Assembly (NCBI GenBank): GCA_027345905.1
Contig: DAIETC010000076.1
Coordinates: 1 to 5,824 of the forward strand
Source: Kineosporiaceae bacterium
Lineage (GTDB): Bacteria > Actinomycetota > Actinomycetes > Actinomycetales > Angustibacteraceae
DNA length: 5,824 nucleotides
Direction: 5' to 3'
Positions 1 to 4,985 of the stretch are shown one piece after another. How positions within the stretch are numbered: the first letter of the stretch is position 1; every line of letters begins with the position of its first letter. A program made the translations under genes and the position numbers. The notes beneath the pieces were generated by a model that saw only the letters and a list, made by a program, of their open reading frames with translations, had not been told where the DNA came from and searched no databases.

Positions 1-1515
1 CTGGCGCTGCTCGCCCTGGACGCCGTCCTCGGCCCCCACCGCGCAGCCGGGGCGCCCGCGCGCCGCGGTGCGGACCTCCTCGCGCTGGTCGGCCTGCTGG
101 GCGCCCTGGCACTGCTCGTGCCCCTCGCGGGCGCCGACCGCGAGACGTTCTGCACGGCGTCCGGGCGGTGCTCGTACGTCGTCTCCCCGCTCACGCTGGT
201 CCTGCAGGTCCTGGTGCTGGGTGCTGCGCTCGTGTGTCTGCTGCTGGCGCAGGGCCAGCGCGATCGCCTGCCCCGTACCGAGCTGCAGGTGCTGTTGCTG
301 ACCGCGACGGCCGGAGCGTGCGCGCTGGCCGGCGCGCGCGACTACGCCACGCTCGCCGTCGCCCTCGAGACGGTGTCGTTGCCAGCCGTCGGACTCGTTG
401 CGCTGCAACGGGACTCGCGCGCAGCCGAGGCGGGCCTGAAGCTGCTGATGACGTCGGTCCTGTCGTTCAGCCTGCTGGCACTGGGTGTCGCCCTGATCTA
501 CGCGTCGACCGGCTCGCTGTACCTGGGAGCTTCGCCCAGCTTGGCGCTCGGCGACCTGCGCGCGGTCCAGGGCGTCGGGCTCGCTCTGGTCGTCGCCGGG
601 GCCGCGTTCAAGGTCTCGCTCGTGCCCTTCCACCTGTGGACCCCCGAGACCTACGCGGGGGCGTCCGTGCCGGTTGCCGCGTTCTTGGCCACGGTGTCCA
701 AGGTGGCGGGGGTGAGCGCGATCGTCCTGGTGCTGGCCCTTGGGGCTCCCGCGCGGGCCGCCGGCTGGGCGGCGCCGGTCGGCGTGCTTGCCGTGCTGAC
801 CATGAGCGTCGGCAACCTGCTCGCGCTGCGCCAGCGCACCGCCGTACGCCTGCTCGCCTGGTCGACCGTGGCGCAGGCCGGTTGGGTGCTGCTGCCCCTT
901 GCCGGCAGTGCCGACGGCCAGGTGGCCGCTGCCGTGTCTGCATCCCTGGGCTACCTGCTCGCGTACGTCGCCGCCTCGCTGACCGCGTTCGCGGCCGTCG
1001 TGTGGGTGGGCGAGCGGCACCCGGACGGCGCCCGGCACGGGCTCGACGCGTACACCGGGTTGTGGCGCCGCCAGCCCGCGCTGACTCTGGTGCTGGGTTT
1101 CGCCCTTTTCGCTCTGGCCGGTCTGCCGCCGGGTCTGCTCGGGGTGGTCGCCAAGGTGGTCGCGATCGTGCCGGTGGTTGCAGTGCAGGGCTGGGGGCTG
1201 GTGGCCGTCGCGGTGGTCAACGTGGTGCTCGGCGTGGCCGTCTACCTGCGCTGGGCCGCTCGGCTCGTGGCGCGGAACGAACCGGCGTCCCTGCCGGCGG
1301 CCCCTGGCGCGTCCCTGGCGGTGACCCCTGGCGCGTCCCTGGTGGTGACCCCTGGCGCGTCCCTGGCGGTGACCCCTGGCGCGCCCGCGTCACGGGCGGG
1401 CCGCACGCCGCTCGCGCACCGGCTCGCTCTCGCGCTTGCTGGGGGCGCCTGCCTCGCTCTGTCCGTCCTGCCCCAAGCGATCGCGGGGGCCCTCGGTCTG
1501 CCCACCCTGCGCTGA
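1..1515 (+). CDS. nuoN: NADH-quinone oxidoreductase subunit N (5'-truncated by the window)
   Basis: This is the membrane arm subunit of complex I that resembles Mrp-type antiporters and takes part in proton pumping coupled to quinone reduction. The frame is open from base 1, giving 504 residues; family members of roughly 500-540 residues suggest only a short N-terminal piece is missing. Visible hallmarks, in fragment numbering: a glutamate in a membrane helix (Glu123, in ALETVSLP), the lysine before the conserved FHLWTPETYAGA stretch (Lys204), a second lysine in ATVSKVAG (Lys234), and a lysine in a late helix (Lys385, in GVVAKVV). These match the charged residues of the proton channel in this family. 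Hydrophobic helices occur throughout. The loop between the last two helices (about residues 429-470) is expanded by a tandem repeat that the family does not normally carry. As the usual last gene of nuo operons, it is followed here by a large palindrome. Identification is firm. Confidence 0.95.
   Translation: MALLALDAVLGPHRAAGAPARRGADLLALVGLLGALALLVPLAGADRETFCTASGRCSYVVSPLTLVLQVLVLGAALVCLLLAQGQRDRLPRTELQVLLLTATAGACALAGARDYATLAVALETVSLPAVGLVALQRDSRAAEAGLKLLMTSVLSFSLLALGVALIYASTGSLYLGASPSLALGDLRAVQGVGLALVVAGAAFKVSLVPFHLWTPETYAGASVPVAAFLATVSKVAGVSAIVLVLALGAPARAAGWAAPVGVLAVLTMSVGNLLALRQRTAVRLLAWSTVAQAGWVLLPLAGSADGQVAAAVSASLGYLLAYVAASLTAFAAVVWVGERHPDGARHGLDAYTGLWRRQPALTLVLGFALFALAGLPPGLLGVVAKVVAIVPVVAVQGWGLVAVAVVNVVLGVAVYLRWAARLVARNEPASLPAAPGASLAVTPGASLVVTPGASLAVTPGAPASRAGRTPLAHRLALALAGGACLALSVLPQAIAGALGLPTLR
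1302..1383 (+). repeat. 24-bp in-frame tandem repeat (minisatellite) inside nuoN
   Basis: Three consecutive 24-bp units lie at 1302-1325, 1326-1349 and 1350-1373, followed by a partial fourth (1374-1383). Units 1 and 3 are identical; unit 2 differs by one base (Ala to Val). A diverged copy in the same phase can be seen just upstream (about 1285-1301). Each unit begins CCCTGGCGCGTCCCTGG and encodes PGASL(A/V)VT, so changes in copy number keep the reading frame. It lies in the hydrophilic loop before the last membrane helix of NuoN, where length changes should be tolerated. Slippage or unequal crossing-over is the likely origin. Confidence 0.95.
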
Positions 1516-1540
1516 GCCTGTTGACCGGCGTCCGAGGCTT

Positions 1541-1584
1541 ATTGGGGCAACTACGCATCGCCGGCGATGCGTAGTTGCCCCAAT
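1541..1584. terminator. Perfect 44-bp palindrome after nuoN, probable transcription terminator
   Basis: The arms are exact reverse complements over 22 bp each, centred between 1562 and 1563; the left arm begins ATTGGGGCAACTACGC. As RNA it would form about 20 bp of uninterrupted stem with a CCGG tip. It starts 25 bases after the nuoN stop, so ending the nuo transcript is the simplest role. There is no U-run on either side (CCCGAG follows on the plus strand), so it is not a classical intrinsic terminator, although U-poor hairpins are common at actinobacterial gene ends. Being symmetrical it could act on both strands. It could instead be a dispersed repeat element or a protein-binding site. The structure is certain; the function is inferred. 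Confidence 0.65.
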
Positions 1585-1599
1585 CCCGAGATGCGGCTG

Positions 1600-1626
1600 G
1601 GAACGCCGGGGGGTCGGCTGAGCGTT
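1600..1626 (+). promoter_or_regulatory. Possible ECF-sigma promoter for htpX
   Basis: GGAAC at 1600-1604 is followed after 19 bases by GTT at 1624-1626 (preceded by C, giving CGTT). This resembles the GGAAC/GGAAT plus GTT pattern recognised by actinobacterial stress sigma factors of the SigE and SigH/SigR type. Transcription would begin around 1632-1635, leaving a short leader with the Shine-Dalgarno site before the htpX ATG. A stress-controlled promoter fits HtpX, whose E. coli homologue belongs to the envelope-stress (Cpx) response. The motif is short and the DNA is GC-rich, so chance is a real alternative; no good TAnnnT housekeeping box was seen in this gap. Confidence 0.35.
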
Positions 1627-1659
1627 CAGGCACCGAACACCCCAACGAGGAAGGGCGTC

Positions 1660-2532
1660 ATGGGCCACCAGCACTTCAACGGACTGAAGACCGCTGGGCT
1701 GCTTGGCGGCATCTTCGGGCTGCTCCTGCTGCTCGGCTCGGTGATCGGCGGCGGCCGGTTCATCTGGGCCTTCGCGCTGCTCGGGGTGGCCATGACGGCG
1801 TACGGGTACTGGAACAGCGACAAGATCGCGATCCGGGCGATGCGGGCCCGGCCGGTGAGCGAGGCCGAGCAGCCCGCGATGTACCGCATCGTCCGTGAGC
1901 TGTCGACCCGCGCTCGCCAGCCCATGCCGCGCCTGTTCGTCTCACCGACCATGGCGCCCAACGCGTTCGCCACGGGGCGCAACCCGGCCAACGCCGCGGT
2001 GTGCTGCACCGACGGGATCTTGGCCATGCTTGACGAGCGCGAGCTGCGCGGTGTGCTGGGGCACGAGCTGATGCACGTCTACAACCGCGACATCCTCACC
2101 TCCTCAGTGGCCGCGGCGATCGCGGGGGTCGTGACCTCCATCGCGCAGATCGGCCTGTTCTTCGGCGGCGGTTTCGGCGGCGGCAACGACGAGGACCGCC
2201 CGAACCCGCTCGTGCTGATCCTGATGAGCATCGCCGCACCGATGGCCGCGATGCTGATCCAGATGGCGATCAGCCGCACCCGCGAGTACGACGCCGACGA
2301 GGACGGCGCGCGGCTGACCGGCGACCCGCTCGCACTGGCATCGGCGCTGCGCAAGCTCGAGGCCGGGACCCAGGCACTGCCGCTGCCCCCCGACCGCGAG
2401 CTGGTCAACAGCAGCCACCTGATGATCGCCAACCCGTTCCGCGGCGAGGGCATGGCCCGGCTGTTCAGCACCCACCCGCCGATGGCCGACCGGATCTACC
2501 GGCTGGAGTCCATGGCCGGCTACCAGCGCTGA
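1660..2532 (+). CDS. htpX: Membrane zinc metalloprotease HtpX (M48 family)
   Basis: HtpX is an integral membrane endopeptidase that degrades misfolded membrane proteins with its active site facing the cytoplasm. The 290-residue product is close to the usual size (E. coli about 293). Two hydrophobic segments lie at about residues 12-30 and 34-51, then the conserved NAFATGR (101-107), the zinc motif HELMH (His135, Glu136, His139), two more hydrophobic segments (about 146-168 and 182-202), and the third zinc ligand Glu209 in EYDAD. The C-terminal THPPMADRIYRL stretch (271-282) is also typical. A Gly-rich, acidic loop (169-180) separates the second pair of helices. The start is the ATG at 1660, preceded by GAGGAAGGG (1647-1655); an in-frame ATG at 1567 lies inside the palindrome and would add a non-conserved tail. 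The gene stands alone, with the nuoN palindrome before it and a convergent gene 4 bp after its stop. Regulation may be by the candidate ECF promoter. Confidence 0.96.
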   Translation: MGHQHFNGLKTAGLLGGIFGLLLLLGSVIGGGRFIWAFALLGVAMTAYGYWNSDKIAIRAMRARPVSEAEQPAMYRIVRELSTRARQPMPRLFVSPTMAPNAFATGRNPANAAVCCTDGILAMLDERELRGVLGHELMHVYNRDILTSSVAAAIAGVVTSIAQIGLFFGGGFGGGNDEDRPNPLVLILMSIAAPMAAMLIQMAISRTREYDADEDGARLTGDPLALASALRKLEAGTQALPLPPDRELVNSSHLMIANPFRGEGMARLFSTHPPMADRIYRLESMAGYQR

Positions 2533-2540
2533 GCGCTCAG
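2529..2540. other. 12-bp palindrome holding both convergent stop codons
   Basis: CTGAGCGCTCAG is a perfect palindrome. It contains the TGA of htpX (2530-2532) and, on the other strand, the TGA of the alpha/beta hydrolase (2539-2537), with only GCGC between them. No hairpin terminator fits between the genes, so the two transcripts probably overlap at their 3' ends. The short symmetry partly follows from two TGA codons facing each other and need not be functional. Confidence 0.6.
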
Positions 2541-3352
2541 GGCCAGGTTCCCAACCAGCCGCGAACGGCAGCCCACGCGCGCGAGCGGGGATCCAGGTGC
2601 TCGTAGTGGCCCTCGCCCGCCACGACCTCCAGGCGGACGACGTCGCCGGCGCCTGCCGCCGCGGCCGCGAAGTCACGAGCCTGCGCGGGCGGGACCGTGT
2701 CGTCGTCCGCGCCGGTGAGCACGAGGAGCGGCACGCCGATCGGCAGCAGTCGGCTCGGGTCGGCCAGCGCGTACCGCTGCGGCACGCTGGTCGGCGAGCC
2801 GCCCAGCAGCGCCTCGACCGCCCCGCCGCCCAGGCCCGCACCAGCCGCCGCGGCCAGGTCGTTGACCCCCGCCTGGGTGGCAACCGCACTGACCCGGACG
2901 ACGGGGGCTGCCCCGGGCGCGCCGGCGGGCAGTCCCGGCCGGGCGGCGAGCCACAGGGCCAGCGTGCCCCCGGCCGAGTGGCCGATCGCGACGACGCGGC
3001 CCAGATCCAGGTCGTGTTCGCGGGCCGCCACCCCCAGGTGGTCCAGGCCCGCGGCGACGTCGGTAAACGTAGTCGGCCAGCCGCCGCCGTTGCCGAGCCT
3101 GCGGTAGTCCAGGTTCCACACCGCCCAGCCGGCGCCCACCAGGTCGGCCGCGACGGCGTCCTCGAGCGAACGGTCGTACACGGCCCTCCAGAACCCGCCG
3201 TGCACCAGCACCGCTGTCCCGCGGGGAGTGGTTACCGGCAGCCACAGCTCACCGGTCTGCGCCGCGTCGGGACCGTACTGGTGGGTGTGCCGCCGCTCGC
3301 CTGGTTCGGTGCGGGGCGGCGTCCGGGCAGGTGGGGGCGGCGCCGCGGTCAC
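2537..3352 (-). CDS. Alpha/beta hydrolase, kynurenine formamidase/esterase-like
   Basis: The product is a 271-residue, probably cytosolic serine hydrolase with no signal peptide or membrane segment. Residues 1-25 are Pro/Arg-rich and look disordered. The fold's motifs follow in order: oxyanion-hole HGGFW (51-55), LDYRRLG (81-87), nucleophile elbow GHSAGG (Ser126), the acid in TGADDDTVPP (probably Asp217), and the catalytic His in GEGHYEHLDP (probably His249, with His252 nearby). HGG(F/Y)W with GHSAGG and a tail of the form GxGHxxxLDP is the pattern of arylformamidase-like and carboxylesterase-type members, which hydrolyse N-formylkynurenine or small esters. No other tryptophan-degradation gene is in view, so the substrate is open. 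Its GTG start overlaps the yajQ stop (GTGA) and has no visible Shine-Dalgarno sequence, implying translation coupled to yajQ. It converges on htpX. Confidence 0.85.
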   Translation of the reverse strand: MTAAPPPPARTPPRTEPGERRHTHQYGPDAAQTGELWLPVTTPRGTAVLVHGGFWRAVYDRSLEDAVAADLVGAGWAVWNLDYRRLGNGGGWPTTFTDVAAGLDHLGVAAREHDLDLGRVVAIGHSAGGTLALWLAARPGLPAGAPGAAPVVRVSAVATQAGVNDLAAAAGAGLGGGAVEALLGGSPTSVPQRYALADPSRLLPIGVPLLVLTGADDDTVPPAQARDFAAAAAGAGDVVRLEVVAGEGHYEHLDPRSRAWAAVRGWLGTWP

Positions 3353-3837
3353 CGGTAGTTCGTGAACTGCACGGCGACGTCGAGGTCGGCGCCGCGCAGC
3401 AGGGCCTGCACCGCTTGCAGGTCGTCACGGGACTTGCTGGAGACGCGCAGCTCGTCACCTTGGATCAGGACCTTGACGCCCCGGGGCCCCTCGTCGCGGA
3501 TCAGCTTGCCGAGCTTCTTCGCGTTCTCCTGGCTCAGCCCCTCCTTCAAGGTGGCCTCGATGCGGTACTCCTTGCCGGACGCCTTGGGCTCCCCGGCGTC
3601 CAGTGCCTTGAGCGAGACCCCGCGGTGCACGAGCTTGGACTGCAGCACGTCCAGAACTGCCTTGACGCGTTCCTCGCTGTTCGCCTTCATCACGATGCTC
3701 TCGCCGCTCCACGCTACCGACGCGTCGGTGCCCTTGAAGTCGTAGCGCTGGGCGACCTCCTTGGCCGCCTGGTTCAGCGCGTTGTCGACCTCTTGGCGAT
3801 CGACCTTGCTGACGACGTCCATCGAGGAGTCGGCCAC
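3349..3837 (-). CDS. yajQ: YajQ-family cyclic-di-GMP/nucleotide-binding protein (UPF0234)
   Basis: This 162-residue protein matches the normal length of the YajQ family (E. coli about 163). The start MADSSMDVVSKVDRQEVDNA, the conserved YDFKGT (residues 32-37), the middle VHRGVSLKALD region and the GVKVLIQGDELRVSSKSRDD stretch near the end are all family signatures. YajQ proteins are small soluble two-domain proteins; a Xanthomonas member binds cyclic di-GMP and acts with a transcription factor, and others are reported to bind nucleotides or RNA. The job in actinobacteria is not settled. The GTG at 3837 was chosen because GGAGG (complement of 3843-3847) lies 5 bases before it; the ATG at codon 6 would be too far. 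It is first in a two-gene unit with the alpha/beta hydrolase and is divergent from tRNA-Tyr, sharing a gap of about 78 bp. Confidence 0.94.
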   Translation of the reverse strand: MADSSMDVVSKVDRQEVDNALNQAAKEVAQRYDFKGTDASVAWSGESIVMKANSEERVKAVLDVLQSKLVHRGVSLKALDAGEPKASGKEYRIEATLKEGLSQENAKKLGKLIRDEGPRGVKVLIQGDELRVSSKSRDDLQAVQALLRGADLDVAVQFTNYR

Positions 3838-3873
3838 GGTGTCCTCCAGGTGTGCGGGTGCGGTCGCTGCGCT

Positions 3874-3882
3874 TGCTATCCT
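3874..3882 (+). promoter_or_regulatory. Probable extended -10 promoter of tRNA-Tyr
   Basis: TGC followed by TATCCT (TATCCT at 3877-3882) fits the actinobacterial TAnnnT -10 box with an upstream TGn extension. It lies 33 bases before the mature tRNA, so transcription would start near 3889 and leave a leader of about 27 bases. No convincing -35 box is visible, which the TGn element could compensate for. Confidence 0.45.
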
Positions 3883-3915
3883 TCAACCGCCGGTCGGGGG
3901 CGACCTCGACGGCGC

Positions 3916-3996
3916 GGCAGGTTGCCCGAGCGGCCAATGGGAGCGGACTGTAAATCCGTCGCGAAAGCTACGAAGGTTCGAATCCTTCACCTGCCA
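3916..3996 (+). tRNA. tRNA-Tyr (anticodon GTA)
   Basis: This is a class II tRNA with a long variable arm, as expected for bacterial tRNA-Tyr. The acceptor stem pairs GGCAGGT (3916-3922) with ACCTGCC (3989-3995), with A3996 as discriminator. The D stem is CCC/GGG (3925-3927 with 3939-3941). The anticodon stem GCGGA/TCCGT encloses CTGTAAA with anticodon GTA at 3950-3952. The variable arm (3960-3971) has a short GC stem capped by GAAA. The T stem GAAGG/CCTTC (3972-3976, 3984-3988) encloses TTCGAAT. CCA is not encoded and must be added after transcription. A T-tailed hairpin follows. Confidence 0.97.
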
Positions 3997-4017
3997 CCCG
4001 TCCGATCAGACCGGGCT

Positions 4018-4065
4018 GGGCCCGCAAGGCCGTCGACGGATGGGCTTGCGGGTCTTCAGTTTTTC
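4018..4065 (+). terminator. Intrinsic terminator after tRNA-Tyr
   Basis: CCCGCAAG (4021-4028) pairs perfectly with CTTGCGGG (4045-4052). The stem is extended outward by G-U and G-C pairs (4018-4020 with 4053-4055), and a few more pairs can form across the loop. TTCAGTTTTTC follows, with five T's at 4060-4064. A stem plus U-tract just after a tRNA is a standard rho-independent terminator; it is the only one in this window with a clear U-run. Confidence 0.85.
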
Positions 4066-4445
4066 CTGACTCGTCGCACGGGTCGACATGACCGCATCTG
4101 AGTCGCGTGTCCGGAAGACGCCGAGAGCCACCCCCGCCGGGGCATCGTCGCTGGTCACCGGCTCGGGAGTCCGACTGTCACGGCGAGCAAAACGCAAACC
4201 CGGGCGCGCATTTGGCACCGGTAGCCGTCCACGACAGACACTGCCGACCTCGACCGGGACCAGCGGGACGAGTAGCAGCCGGAGGGCCACCTCAAGGTCA
4301 ATGGCAGCATCCGCCACGTCGCACACCCCTAGGCAGCAAGCAGCCTCAGCCCCGGTCCAGCCCGACCGGGTCGACGTCATGCGGGGCGGCGGCCCTCGGG
4401 GCGGGCGGCCGTGGTGGCGAAGTGGATTTCTCGGGGCGTGCGCCG
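4066..4445. other. Gene-poor gap between tRNA-Tyr and tRNA-Thr; nothing recognised
   Basis: About 380 bases without a supported gene. A plus-strand frame from 4088 runs on through tRNA-Thr and tRNA-Met, and a minus-strand frame from 4461 (inner ATG at 4380) ends inside the tRNA-Tyr terminator; neither has a good ribosome-binding site or a family signature. Composition is slightly less GC-rich than the flanking genes, with scattered AT-rich words. No long inverted or direct repeat, and no copy of the tRNA-Tyr 3' end that would mark an integrated element, was seen. A remnant of a decayed gene or a small RNA cannot be excluded. Confidence 0.5.
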
Positions 4446-4451
4446 AGCGTG

Positions 4452-4457
4452 TAACCT
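4452..4457 (+). promoter_or_regulatory. Probable -10 box for tRNA-Thr
   Basis: TAACCT fits TAnnnT and ends 11 bases before the mature tRNA-Thr, placing the transcription start about 4464. A -35 box is not convincing; TGGATT at 4423-4428 is the nearest AT-rich candidate, but its spacing of 23 bases is too long. This promoter could also serve tRNA-Met and rpmG downstream. Confidence 0.45.
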
Positions 4458-4468
4458 GCACGACTGCT

Positions 4469-4541
4469 GCCCCAATAGCTCAGTCGGTAGAGCGTCTCCA
4501 TGGTAAGGAGAAGGTCTACGGTTCGATTCCGTATTGGGGCT
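4469..4541 (+). tRNA. tRNA-Thr (anticodon GGT)
   Basis: The complete cloverleaf has 73 bases. The acceptor stem is GCCCCAA (4469-4475) with TTGGGGC (4534-4540), discriminator T4541. The D stem is GCTC/GAGC. The anticodon stem TCTCC/GGAGA (4495-4499, 4507-4511) encloses ATGGTAA with anticodon GGT at 4502-4504. The T stem TACGG/CCGTA (4517-4521, 4529-4533) encloses TTCGATT. No CCA is encoded. It reads threonine ACC/ACU codons and lies 62 bases before tRNA-Met on the same strand, probably in one transcript. Confidence 0.97.
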
Positions 4542-4603
4542 CAGGATCGGCGTCGCCGTCCGTGCCGCGTCCTTCGTCGTGGCCGGACGGCGCCGCGGGC
4601 CTT

Positions 4604-4676
4604 GGCGGAGTAGCTCAGTTGGTAGAGCAAGCGGCTCATAATCGCTGTGTCGTCGGTTCAAGTCCGGCCTCCGCTA
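4604..4676 (+). tRNA. tRNA-Met, elongator type (anticodon CAT)
   Basis: The acceptor stem is GGCGGAG (4604-4610) with CTCCGCT (4669-4675), with a G-U first pair and discriminator A4676. The D stem is GCTC/GAGC. The anticodon stem AGCGG/TCGCT (4630-4634, 4642-4646) encloses CTCATAA, anticodon CAT at 4637-4639. The T stem GTCGG/CCGGC encloses TTCAAGT. The anticodon stem lacks the three G-C pairs of initiator tRNA and the 1-72 position is not a C-A mismatch, so this is not initiator tRNA. The lysidine-modified tRNA-Ile also carries CAT, but the position just before rpmG and the overall sequence favour elongator Met. Confidence 0.93.
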
Positions 4677-4692
4677 CCGGCTCGAGGTCGCG

Positions 4693-4698
4693 TACCCT
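4693..4698 (+). promoter_or_regulatory. Possible -10 box for rpmG
   Basis: TACCCT fits TAnnnT in the 62-bp gap between tRNA-Met and rpmG, and would start transcription near 4705. The -35 region would fall in the 3' end of tRNA-Met and shows no good match. Readthrough from the tRNA promoter is the alternative. Confidence 0.3.
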
Positions 4699-4738
4699 TG
4701 AGTGAGTTCGAGTCCAGCCCCTGAAAGAAGGCAGTGCC

Positions 4739-4906
4739 GTGGCCAAGAGCACCGATGTCCGCCCCAAGATCACGTTGGCGTGCGTGGACTGCAAGGAGCG
4801 CAACTACATCACCAAGAAGAACCGGCGCAACGACCCCGACCGGCTGGAGATGAAGAAGTTCTGCCCCCGCGACGGCCGGCACACCGTGCACCGCGAGACC
4901 CGCTGA
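4739..4906 (+). CDS. rpmG: 50S ribosomal protein L33, with altered zinc site
   Basis: L33 is a small protein of the large ribosomal subunit. The 55-residue product begins MAKSTDVRPKITLACVDCKE, carries the conserved RNYITKKNRRNDPDRLE block (residues 21-37), and ends HTVHRETR, as in actinobacterial L33. The start is GTG at 4739 with AAGAAGG (4725-4731) 7 bases before it. L33 of the zinc-binding (C+) type has two CxxC pairs; here the first is intact (Cys15, Cys18) but the second is Cys42-Pro-Arg-Asp45, so the fourth cysteine is Asp. It is therefore between the C+ and C- forms: zinc might still bind through Asp45 or the nearby His48, or be lost. The short gene sits after tRNA-Thr and tRNA-Met and before a hadAB-like pair, a typical actinobacterial arrangement. 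Confidence 0.96.
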   Translation: MAKSTDVRPKITLACVDCKERNYITKKNRRNDPDRLEMKKFCPRDGRHTVHRETR

Positions 4907-4920
4907 CCGCGAGCGCGCAA

Positions 4921-4951
4921 ACGGCCATCCCCGGCGCCTGGGGGTGGCCGT
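4921..4951 (+). terminator. Hairpin after rpmG, probable terminator or attenuator
   Basis: ACGGCCATCCCC (4921-4932) pairs with GGGGGTGGCCGT (4940-4951), giving 12 bp with one G-U pair around a 7-base loop. It begins 15 bases after the rpmG stop. CGTCGTATCCG follows rather than a U-run, so termination may be partial. As the dehydratase gene starts only 35 bases later, it may reduce readthrough from the strongly expressed ribosomal gene into that operon. Confidence 0.6.
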
Positions 4952-4985
4952 CGTCGTATCCGTCGCATTCTTCTGGAGGCCCTTG

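Noticed and set aside
168..1574. Second long plus-strand frame (468 codons) across nuoN
   Set aside because: It is the +1 shadow of nuoN: Arg/Gly-rich with no membrane helices, while the nuoN frame has conserved complex I motifs.
1567..1659. Upstream in-frame ATG that would lengthen HtpX by 31 residues
   Set aside because: It lies inside the 44-bp palindrome, has no Shine-Dalgarno site and adds residues not seen in the family; the ATG at 1660 has GAGGAAGGG before it and gives the normal length.
2597..3358. Plus-strand open frame antisense to the alpha/beta hydrolase
   Set aside because: The minus-strand frame carries the full catalytic motif set; the plus-strand product is Arg/Gly/Pro-rich low-complexity sequence.
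3838..3915. Minus-strand promoter for yajQ in the divergent gap
   Set aside because: The complement contains TTGAAG and TAGCAA words but not at promoter spacing; only the Shine-Dalgarno site could be supported.
3331..4101. Plus-strand open frame of 256 codons antisense to yajQ
   Set aside because: It overlaps all of yajQ and tRNA-Tyr; yajQ has clear family identity, so this is a GC-rich shadow frame.
4006..4461. Minus-strand open frame opposite the gap after tRNA-Tyr, with an inner ATG at 4380
   Set aside because: It ends inside the tRNA-Tyr terminator, lacks a convincing start site and resembles no family I know. A decayed gene is possible but not supported.
3916..4468. Integrated element using the tRNA-Tyr 3' end as attachment site
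   Set aside because: No second copy of the tRNA 3' end and no integrase or excisionase frame was seen in the window.
4088..4705. Plus-strand open frame of 205 codons between tRNA-Tyr and rpmG
   Set aside because: It runs straight through tRNA-Thr and tRNA-Met, has no ribosome-binding site and shows no protein-family signature; composition is Ser/Arg/Pro-rich as expected from random GC-rich frames.
4944..4985. Upstream in-frame ATG for the HadA-like protein
   Set aside because: It sits in the 3' arm of the hairpin after rpmG without a ribosome-binding site; ATG 4986 follows GGAGG at ideal spacing.
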